A stretch of 44,409 nucleotides of DNA. Source: Bacteroidaceae bacterium. GTDB taxonomy: Bacteria > Bacteroidota > Bacteroidia > Bacteroidales > Bacteroidaceae. Shown piece by piece: positions 32,390 through 38,920 of this stretch. The notes under the pieces are model-generated. The model made no database searches. It was not told the origin of the DNA and worked only from the letters and a program-made list of their open reading frames with translations. The position numbers were made by a program, and so were the translations under genes. The stretch spans positions 1 to 44,409 of the forward strand of contig JAGCNZ010000025.1 of NCBI GenBank assembly GCA_017645655.1, read 5' to 3'. Positions within the stretch are counted from its first letter, which is position 1, and every line of letters starts with the position of its first letter.

Positions 32390-34192
32390 ATGGATATCTC
32401 AGTAGCAGGTTACGGCATTATTTGCGCGATTGGTAACGATGCTTCGGCTGTCCTGAAGTCCCTCAAAGAAGGGCGAACGGGCATTGGTCCCATGCGTTAT
32501 CTCCAGTCGAGCCACAAGGAGTTGCCTGTCGGAGAAGTGAAGCTCTCGGATGAGGACATGAAACGGATGCTCGGACAGGACGAGAAAGCCATCATCAGCC
32601 GCACCGTCCTGATGGGAGCCATCGCGATTCGTCAGGCCTTGGAGCACGCCAACCTCGACCTGAAAGGCAAGCGAATTGCAGTCATCAACGGGACGACTGT
32701 TGGCGGAATGGACATCACGGAGCGTTACTTCCTGCAGATGAGAGAGGAAGACGACCTGTTGCCCCTCGTCGAGAAGCACGATTGCGGCAGTTCTACACGC
32801 GAGATGGCCGACTTTGCCGGCCTGAAAGATGCAGAGGTTTGTACTGTCTCGACGGCTTGTTCGTCTGCCGTAAACGCCATCATTCTCGGGTCGGAAATGC
32901 TCAAGAACAATGAGGCAGACATCGTCATCGCTGGCGGAACCGAGTCACTCAGTAAGTTCCACCTGAACGGATTCAACGCCTTGATGATTCTCGACAAGGC
33001 ACAATGTCGTCCGTTCGACAAGACAAGAGCCGGTCTGAACCTCGGCGAAGGAGCCGCTTTCGTTGTGCTAAAGAGCCAACCCTCCTCTATTTCCTCAAAA
33101 GAGGGAAGTATCGTAATCCGCGGTTACGGCAATCGCTGCGACGCTTTTCACCAGACGGCTTCGTCGGAGAACGGTGAAGGAGCGTATCTCGCGATGAGTG
33201 ACGCCTTGCAAATGGCTGGGCTAAAGCCGCAGGATATCCATTATATCAATGCTCACGGCACAGGTACGCCCAACAACGATGCCAGCGAGAGTGCGGCCAT
33301 TCGGCGTGTCTTCGGAGACAAGATTCCACCCGTCTCGAGCACGAAAGGCTTTACGGGTCACACCACTTCTGCTTCCGGCTCAATCGAGACCGTGATTTGC
33401 ATCATGGCTCTTCGCGAGGGTTTCTTGCCCGCGAACCTGGGTTGGAAGGAGCAAGACGAGAGTTGTATAACTCCAGCCCCACTCCAACTCCCCCCAAGAG
33501 GGGAAGGACAACCTCATCTCCTCCCCTTTGGGGGAGGTCGGGAGGGGGCCGTTCTCTGCAATTCCTTCGGGTTTGGAGGGAACGATTCGGCAGTTGTGAT
33601 AGGCAAAAGCCCACTCCCCGCTCCCACTTTTGGAGAGTGTCTAAGACAAAAGACCTGCGTTTTGGCAGAGGAAACGATTACCGATGTCGAGCAACTTGCT
33701 GAGCTTCGCGAGTTTGTTTCTGCTGGCGAGGCCAGGCGGATGGGCAAGCTGATGAAGGCTGCCACGATGTCGTCTCTCAAGGCTTTGCAGGCTGCGGGAA
33801 TCGAGACGCCTGATGCCATCATCACTGCAACTGCGTTTGGCATGCTCGAGACGAGCGAGAAGTTCCTCGTCGATATGCTTGAAAACGGCGAAGAGACCCT
33901 GAGCCCTACCCTCTTCATGCAGAGCACGCACAACACCATCGGCTCCTCCATCGCCATCCGAACCAAGTGTCACGGCTACAACATGACTTATAGCCAGGGC
34001 TCCGACTCGCTCGATTGGGCCCTTCGCGACGCTCGAAGATTGATAGCGACGGGCAAGGCGAAGACCGTTCTCGTGGGCTGCCACGACGAAGCAACCCCGC
34101 TGTTCCAGGAGTTCTGCCGCAGGATGGGAAAGCCCGTACCACAGGAAATCTACTCTCACAGCATCGTGCTCGGCAGGGCGAAGAACGCTTAG
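32390..34192 (+). CDS. Ketosynthase fused to a chain-length-factor-like domain (2)
   Basis: A 600-residue protein. The ketosynthase domain (residues 1-405) has C157 (STACSSAV), H289 (NAHGTGTP) and H324 (FTGHTTSASG). The C-terminal domain (about 435-600) matches the truncated ketosynthase/chain-length-factor type: ARRMGKLMKAATMSSLKAL and LFMQSTHNTIGSSIAI. Two in-frame insertions derive from C/G-rich inverted repeats: residues about 229-240 and 360-387, the second (LPPRGEG...LLPFGGG) immediately before the conserved NSFGFGG. It is unknown whether they affect activity. In studied aryl-polyene systems ketosynthase and chain-length factor are separate partner proteins. Confidence 0.83.
   Translation: MDISVAGYGIICAIGNDASAVLKSLKEGRTGIGPMRYLQSSHKELPVGEVKLSDEDMKRMLGQDEKAIISRTVLMGAIAIRQALEHANLDLKGKRIAVINGTTVGGMDITERYFLQMREEDDLLPLVEKHDCGSSTREMADFAGLKDAEVCTVSTACSSAVNAIILGSEMLKNNEADIVIAGGTESLSKFHLNGFNALMILDKAQCRPFDKTRAGLNLGEGAAFVVLKSQPSSISSKEGSIVIRGYGNRCDAFHQTASSENGEGAYLAMSDALQMAGLKPQDIHYINAHGTGTPNNDASESAAIRRVFGDKIPPVSSTKGFTGHTTSASGSIETVICIMALREGFLPANLGWKEQDESCITPAPLQLPPRGEGQPHLLPFGGGREGAVLCNSFGFGGNDSAVVIGKSPLPAPTFGECLRQKTCVLAEETITDVEQLAELREFVSAGEARRMGKLMKAATMSSLKALQAAGIETPDAIITATAFGMLETSEKFLVDMLENGEETLSPTLFMQSTHNTIGSSIAIRTKCHGYNMTYSQGSDSLDWALRDARRLIATGKAKTVLVGCHDEATPLFQEFCRRMGKPVPQEIYSHSIVLGRAKNA
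33074..33109. repeat. Short inverted repeat inserted in ketosynthase 3
   Basis: CCCTCCTCT...AAAAGAGGGAAG forms a short hairpin-capable insertion encoding QPSSISSKEGS, in frame, between two ketosynthase strands. Confidence 0.55.
33467..33550. repeat. C/G-rich inverted repeat inserted in ketosynthase 3
   Basis: Contains CTCCCCCCAAGAGGGGAAGG and CTCCTCCCCTTTGGGGGAGG, two back-to-back hairpins, 84 bases (28 codons) in frame. Related words lie at 14251-14315 and 34831-34854. Confidence 0.75.
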
Positions 34193-34234
34193 CTGCGAAA
34201 TCCCCTGCAGAACGCAGTCATACTTAGCGTGTTG

Positions 34235-34350
34235 CGACTCCAGTCCCACCATGGGAGGACTCGAGTTTTACCGTGGGAGGACTCCAGTCCCACCGTGGGA
34301 GGACTCGAGTCCTCCTATAGGAAAATTTTCGGAGGACTGCAGTCCTCCTA
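34235..34350. repeat. 22-bp tandem array E with palindromic cores
   Basis: Four units of exactly 22 bases start at 34235, 34257, 34279 and 34301. Each begins (G/C)GACTC(C/G)AGT and the first three end ACC(A/G)TGGGA. The 18-base words GGAGGACTCGAGTCCTCC (34298-34315) and GGAGGACTGCAGTCCTCC (34331-34348) are perfect palindromes. It lies between the third ketosynthase and the next promoter and could also act as a transcript-end structure. Confidence 0.85.
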
Positions 34351-34447
34351 ACTATTTTATTCGAAGGACTGACTGACATTTCCTTTCATCTTCCCCAGAA
34401 AACTGCACTTTTTTTCCTTGGATTACGTGTATAACAATAATTCTTCG

Positions 34448-34455
34448 TATCTTTG
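34448..34455 (+). promoter_or_regulatory. Internal promoter -7 element of the cluster
   Basis: TATCTTTG 19 bases before the ATG at 34475; it suggests that the transport and tailoring genes form a second transcription unit. Confidence 0.6.
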
Positions 34456-34474
34456 CAAAAAGAATTCAACACGC

Positions 34475-34825
34475 ATGCAGTTAATACCCTTAGCGATATT
34501 ACACAGCTTATTGATGGCAGGGGGACAGGTTTTCCTGAAGTTTGCCCTCGAGCGCATGCTGCCGTTCGGTTGGAACTGGCAGTTCTGGGAGTCCGTTCTG
34601 GTTAACTGGCAGTTCGCTCTTTGCGGCTTGCTCTCGGGTGCGGGCACAGTCTTGTGGTTCTACATCATCAAGCATTTCCCCTTCAGCATGGCGTATCCCA
34701 TGGCGTCGCTCAGCTACGTGTTCGGCATGATAGCAGCGATGCTGGTGTTCCACGAAGAGGTGAACCTGACAAGGTGGCTGGGCGTTCTGCTAATCATGGC
34801 AGGGTGTTACATCATAGCAAAGTAG
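34475..34825 (+). CDS. Small EamA/SMR-type membrane transporter
   Basis: A 116-residue protein with four transmembrane helices (about residues 3-20, 40-58, 66-88 and 96-114), the size of one small-multidrug-resistance/ArnE-like unit. Recognisable are the start LLMAGGQVFLKFALE, the middle FSMAYPMASLSYVFGMI and the end RWLGVLLIMAGCYII. Such proteins act as dimers, possibly moving lipid-linked or aromatic compounds across the inner membrane. The ATG at 34475 is chosen because the TTG further upstream precedes the promoter element. Confidence 0.8.
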   Translation: MQLIPLAILHSLLMAGGQVFLKFALERMLPFGWNWQFWESVLVNWQFALCGLLSGAGTVLWFYIIKHFPFSMAYPMASLSYVFGMIAAMLVFHEEVNLTRWLGVLLIMAGCYIIAK

Positions 34826-34830
34826 TGTCC

Positions 34831-34854
34831 TCTCCCACTTCCCCAAGAGGGAGA
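34831..34854. repeat. C/G-rich hairpin before the LolA-like gene
   Basis: TCTCCC at 34831-34836 and GGGAGA at 34849-34854 enclose ACTTCCCCAAGA; wording resembles the insertions in ketosynthase 3. Confidence 0.5.
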
Positions 34855-34872
34855 ACTAAAAAGAACAAGGAA

Positions 34873-35454
34873 ATGAAACGATTTATATTGTCTGCTGTCT
34901 GCTGTCTGCTGTCCGCCAGCCTGACCGCTCAAGGCCTCAGCGAGCAGAAGATGCTGCAAAAGATGGCCGCCTCGGCAGAGAAGATAAGGACCGTCCAATG
35001 CAATTTCACCCAGACAAAGCAGTCGAAGATGCTCAAGGAGGCACAGGTCTCGAAGGGCAAGATGCTTTGTCAGCAGCCCGACAAACTGCGGTGGGAATAC
35101 ACTTCGCCACGCCCCAGCACCCTCGTACTCGAGGGAAACGAGGCGCGTCTGCTCAAGGGAACAGACCAGGGAGCGAGGAACAAGTTCATCGGAGGAATGG
35201 CGCGTCTCATCATGAACAGTGTCGCAGGCAAGTGCTTGACTGACAGCAAGACCTTCAGCGTCACAGCAAAAGAGATGCCGACGGAGTACGTGGCAACCCT
35301 CGTCCCGCTGAAGAAGGACATGAAAAGGCTGTACAGCAAACTCGTCCTGCACTACGACATCAAACAGGAGACTGTGACCGGCGTGGAACTACACGAGAAA
35401 AACGGCGACCGCACCCTCATCGAATTGCACGACATCCGCATCAATGGAAACTAA
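34873..35454 (+). CDS. LolA-like outer membrane lipoprotein carrier
   Basis: A 193-residue periplasmic protein with a signal peptide ending SLTAQ and the LolA pattern: VQCNFTQTKQSKML, then KGKMLCQQPDKLRWEYTSP and the late YDIKQETVTGVELHEKNG. LolA carriers hold lipids in a beta-sheet cavity; the copies in aryl-polyene clusters are thought to ferry the polyene lipid or a protein through the periplasm. The signal peptide is encoded partly by three exact TCTGCTG heptamers (34891-34911). It overlaps the next gene by 11 bases. Confidence 0.88.
   Translation: MKRFILSAVCCLLSASLTAQGLSEQKMLQKMAASAEKIRTVQCNFTQTKQSKMLKEAQVSKGKMLCQQPDKLRWEYTSPRPSTLVLEGNEARLLKGTDQGARNKFIGGMARLIMNSVAGKCLTDSKTFSVTAKEMPTEYVATLVPLKKDMKRLYSKLVLHYDIKQETVTGVELHEKNGDRTLIELHDIRINGN
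34891..34911. repeat. Perfect heptamer array in the LolA-like signal peptide
   Basis: Three consecutive TCTGCTG units followed by the degenerate TCCGCCA, 18 bases after the start codon; unit gain or loss would frameshift nearly the whole protein. Confidence 0.8.
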
Positions 35455-36937
35455 GAAGACACTTCGCGACAGAGGCATCTGCGTGGTGATTCCGACCTAC
35501 AACAACGCCGGAACCATCGCCGACATTGTCCGTCGCGCCCTCGAACACTGCCTGGATGTGATTGTCGTCGCCGACGGATGTACCGACCAAACGCCCGACA
35601 TCCTGCAAGGCATCGAGGGAATTACAGTCGTCTCCTACCCCAAGAATGCCGGCAAAGGCAGCGCCCTGAAGCGAGGCTTCAAGCAGGCTCTCGAGATGGG
35701 ATTCGCCTACGCCATCACCTTGGATGCCGACGGCCAGCACTTTCCCGAGGACATCCCCACGATGCTGCAGGCCAACCAGAAGCACCCGGGCGCCCTCATC
35801 GTCGGAGAAAGGAAGGGGCTCGAGGCAATGGAACGCAGCAAAGGCAGCAAGTTTGCCAACGCCTTCGCCAATTTCTGGTTTGCTATTCAGACGGGGCAGC
35901 GTCTCAAAGACACTCAGACAGGCTTCCGGCTCTATCCGCTCAAAAAGCTTCGCGGCCTCTCGCTACTCACCTCTCGCTACGAAGCAGAACTCGAACTGCT
36001 CGTCTTTGCCTCGTGGCACGGCGTGGAGATTGTCTCCGAACCAGTCAACGTCTACTATCCCAAACCCGAAGAACGTGTATCGCACTTCCGTCCGATACCA
36101 GACTTCTCGCGCATCTTCATACTCAACACCGTGCTCTGCATGCTGGCTGTGGTGTATGGTTTGCCACTAGCCATCTGGCGCGGACTCACGACATTCCTGC
36201 GAACGACCTACGCCTTGCTCTTCTTCGTCCTGTCCGTCTTCCTCGTCCTTACCCCGGCAACAATGCTCTGGCTCCTGGTGACGAAGGACCTCGAAAAGAA
36301 GCGACTCGGCATTCACAAGATGCTGTGGTACTTCTCGAAATTCGTCACGCAATGGCACGGAATACCCGGCGTCAAGTTCTCTGTCGGCAATCCTCACAAA
36401 GAAGACTTCGCGAAACCAGCCGTCGTCATCTGCAATCATCAGTCGCACCTCGACTTGATGACGATGCTCATACACACGCCCAAACTCGTTTGTCTCACGA
36501 AAGACTGGGTCTGGAACAACGCCTTCTATGGCTACATCATACGGAATGCTGAGTTCTATCCCGTGTCGGAAGGCACAAGCACACTCATGCCGAAACTGCG
36601 CTCGCTTGTAGAAAGAGGCTACAGCATAGCGGTCTATCCGGAAGGGACGCGTTCGCCGGATTGTACCATCACACGCTTCCATCAAGGTGCATTCTATTTA
36701 GCAAAGCAACTGAACCTCGACATCCTTCCGCTCGTCCTGTATGGTGCAGGAAAGGCTCTGCCGAAGAAGGAGAAGCATCTCCACAAATGGCCCATCCGCA
36801 TAGAGATAGACAAACGCATCTCTCCCGAGGAGTTGCAGACGCTTGGAGACTTGCCGAGAGAGCAAGCATCCAGTCTGAGAAAATATTACAAAAGGCGTTA
36901 CGCCGAAATTGCAAACAGGATAGAGCAAGATGTCTAA
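35444..36937 (+). CDS. GT2 glycosyltransferase fused to PlsC-type acyltransferase
   Basis: A 497-residue two-enzyme fusion. Residues 1-225 are a GT2 domain: VVIPTYNNAGTI, VVADGCTDQT, the metal site DADGQHF (94-100) and KDTQTGFRLYP. Two hydrophobic segments (about 225-280) anchor it to the membrane. Residues about 290-495 are a PlsC-like acyltransferase with HX4D as H332-QSHL-D337 and YPEGTRS (398-404). Fused GT-acyltransferases of this kind are a hallmark of aryl-polyene clusters, attaching a sugar and a fatty acid to the polyene lipid; the substrates here are inferred. Start overlaps the LolA-like gene and the end overlaps the hydrolase gene. Confidence 0.88.
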   Translation: METKKTLRDRGICVVIPTYNNAGTIADIVRRALEHCLDVIVVADGCTDQTPDILQGIEGITVVSYPKNAGKGSALKRGFKQALEMGFAYAITLDADGQHFPEDIPTMLQANQKHPGALIVGERKGLEAMERSKGSKFANAFANFWFAIQTGQRLKDTQTGFRLYPLKKLRGLSLLTSRYEAELELLVFASWHGVEIVSEPVNVYYPKPEERVSHFRPIPDFSRIFILNTVLCMLAVVYGLPLAIWRGLTTFLRTTYALLFFVLSVFLVLTPATMLWLLVTKDLEKKRLGIHKMLWYFSKFVTQWHGIPGVKFSVGNPHKEDFAKPAVVICNHQSHLDLMTMLIHTPKLVCLTKDWVWNNAFYGYIIRNAEFYPVSEGTSTLMPKLRSLVERGYSIAVYPEGTRSPDCTITRFHQGAFYLAKQLNLDILPLVLYGAGKALPKKEKHLHKWPIRIEIDKRISPEELQTLGDLPREQASSLRKYYKRRYAEIANRIEQDV

Positions 36938-37766
36938 GCGTAAGTCACTCGACCTTTTGCCCTTCGTCGCATCGTGCCTGCTGTGTTTCTGTCTGCAATC
37001 GGCAGCGTCGGGCAGGCTCAAGCCATTCCTGGCCGGCAAAGATGCCACGGCTGTCATCATCTGCCCAGGCGGCTCGTACTGCTGGCTCGACATGGAAACA
37101 GAAGGTATCGAAGTGGCACAATGGCTCCAGGCAAACGGCATCTCGGCTTTCGTGCTGAAGTACAGAGTGCAAGGTATCGTGCCATACATCACACATTCGC
37201 GTCTTCTCTTTAAGGGAAAGCAATATCCCGACGCCCAAAACGACCTGCAACAAGCCCTCACTTATGTGCGCGAACATGCCGACGAACTGGGCGTCAATCC
37301 TAATCGCATCGGCGTGATGGGATTCTCGGCAGGCGGACATCTGGCATTATGTTCAATGAACAATAGGCAATGGGCTATGGATAATGGGCAATCACCGAAC
37401 TTCATCGCAGCCATCTATCCCGTAGTGAGCATGTCGCACCCCTGCAGCCACAAGCGCTCCCGGCGTGCCCTGCTGGGTGAGTACAAGAAGCGCGACAGAA
37501 AGATGCGCGACTCGCTTTCCATCGAACGGCACGTGCCGAAGGACTGCCCGCCAGTCTTTCTCGTCAATTGCAAAGACGACCGCGTGGTGAAATGCCGCAA
37601 TTCGGAACTCCTCGACTCTGCCCTGACGGCACAAGGCATCGAGCATCGATACATCCAATACCGCACCGGAGGACACGGCTTCGGCGCATCTGAAACCAAA
37701 GGCACCGCGGAATGTCGTGCCTGGAAGAACGAGTTCATAACTTGGATAAAAAGTCTCGCATTATGA
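36930..37766 (+). CDS. Alpha/beta hydrolase (BD-FAE-like)
   Basis: A 278-residue probably exported hydrolase: hydrophobic N-terminal segment (residues 9-27), oxyanion motif PGGSY (46-50), nucleophile S133 in GFSAGGH, acid Asp216 or 217 in NCKDDRVV and H249 in GGHGFG. Six heptamers (37352-37393, 42 bases) just after the nucleophile helix add 14 residues, roughly SMNNRQWAMDNGQS. Related enzymes are acetyl- or feruloyl-esterases; a role in trimming or transferring the acyl product is possible but unproven. It overlaps the genes on both sides by a few bases. Confidence 0.82.
   Translation: MSKRKSLDLLPFVASCLLCFCLQSAASGRLKPFLAGKDATAVIICPGGSYCWLDMETEGIEVAQWLQANGISAFVLKYRVQGIVPYITHSRLLFKGKQYPDAQNDLQQALTYVREHADELGVNPNRIGVMGFSAGGHLALCSMNNRQWAMDNGQSPNFIAAIYPVVSMSHPCSHKRSRRALLGEYKKRDRKMRDSLSIERHVPKDCPPVFLVNCKDDRVVKCRNSELLDSALTAQGIEHRYIQYRTGGHGFGASETKGTAECRAWKNEFITWIKSLAL
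37352..37393. repeat. Heptamer array in the hydrolase gene
   Basis: Units TTCAATG, AACAATA, GGCAATG, GGCTATG, GATAATG, GGCAATC: six units, 42 bases, exactly 14 codons. Confidence 0.75.
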
Positions 37767-38920
37767 CGACACACGAGTTCGAAGACATACGTCCATATAA
37801 CGAAGCGGAAATCCCCGCAGCAATGCAGCGGATTGCCAGCAGCAAGGAGTTTCCCCTGCTTGCCTCCTACGTCTTCCCCGACCGCCCGACTGAGGAGGTA
37901 AGGCAGGAAATGATGGGCTACAGGACGGTGCGCGAGTTCCAACTCGGTGTGATGTATCATGCCAACAAGCAGATTCTCAGGAGAAGCACGACTGGCTTCA
38001 CCTATTCGGGCATCGAGCGGCTTTCGCCAGAGAGGAACTATCTGTTTGTCTCCAACCATCGCGACATTATGCTCGATGCCTCGCTGATGCAGAACGTATT
38101 GACAGACGAAGGCTTCGACACGTGCGAGATAACCTTCGGAGAAAACCTGATGCGAGGGCAACTTGTCATCGATGTGGGGAAGAGCAACAAGATGTTCAAA
38201 GTGGCTCGACCCGGGTCGAATGCACGTGAGTTCTACAGGGATTCACTTCTCCTCTCGCAGTACATCAGATACGTTGTCACAGAGAAACACCAATCCATCT
38301 GGATTGCGCAACGCAACGGACGCACCAAAGACGGCATTGATCGCACGGACCAAGGCATCATCAAGATGTTTGGGATGTCGCAGACGAAAGACCGAGTCGC
38401 GTCACTTGCCGAGCTAAACATAGTGCCGGTTGCTGTCTCGTATGAATGGGAATCGTGCGACGTCCTCAAAGCTATCGAGTTGTACAAGCGCACTAAGGGT
38501 CCCTACACCAAGCAACCAGGCGAGGACCTGAACAGCATTCTCACTGGCATATTGCAACAGAAGGGACGCGTGCACTTCGCTTTCTGCGAGCCAGTCACAG
38601 CCGCACATCTGCAGACGTTGCCAAACGCCACAGCCAATGAGTTCCACAAGAAAGTGGCGAACCTGCTCGACCAGCGTATCTGCTCGGCATATCATCTCTT
38701 TCCCAACAACTACATCGCCCATGACATCTTGCACGAGAGCAACGCCTACCGACAGATGTATACTGAAGAAGAGAAGAATGCCTTCGTCCGTCGTTTGTCG
38801 GAACTCGACAGTTACAAGGACGACTACGCACTCGAAGAACTGAGGAGCATCTTCCTTGGCATCTATGCCAACCCAGTCGAAAGCAAAAGAACCTTCAGCA
38901 ATGATAACAAAGATATTTGA
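37763..38920 (+). CDS. Acyltransferase of the glycerol-phosphate acyltransferase fold, PlsB-like motifs
   Basis: A 385-residue soluble-looking protein with the acyltransferase block VSNHRDIMLD (residues 97-105) and a second block IAQRNGRTKDG. The first resembles the HRxxxD motif of PlsB/DHAPAT enzymes but has five rather than four residues between His99 and Asp105; the second resembles GGRSRTG. Bacteroides proteins annotated as 1-acyl-glycerol-3-phosphate acyltransferase share this form. The ATG at 37763 overlaps the hydrolase stop (ATGA); the longer upstream frame is not needed. It may place a fatty acid on the product's lipid anchor. Confidence 0.72.
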   Translation: MTTHEFEDIRPYNEAEIPAAMQRIASSKEFPLLASYVFPDRPTEEVRQEMMGYRTVREFQLGVMYHANKQILRRSTTGFTYSGIERLSPERNYLFVSNHRDIMLDASLMQNVLTDEGFDTCEITFGENLMRGQLVIDVGKSNKMFKVARPGSNAREFYRDSLLLSQYIRYVVTEKHQSIWIAQRNGRTKDGIDRTDQGIIKMFGMSQTKDRVASLAELNIVPVAVSYEWESCDVLKAIELYKRTKGPYTKQPGEDLNSILTGILQQKGRVHFAFCEPVTAAHLQTLPNATANEFHKKVANLLDQRICSAYHLFPNNYIAHDILHESNAYRQMYTEEEKNAFVRRLSELDSYKDDYALEELRSIFLGIYANPVESKRTFSNDNKDI

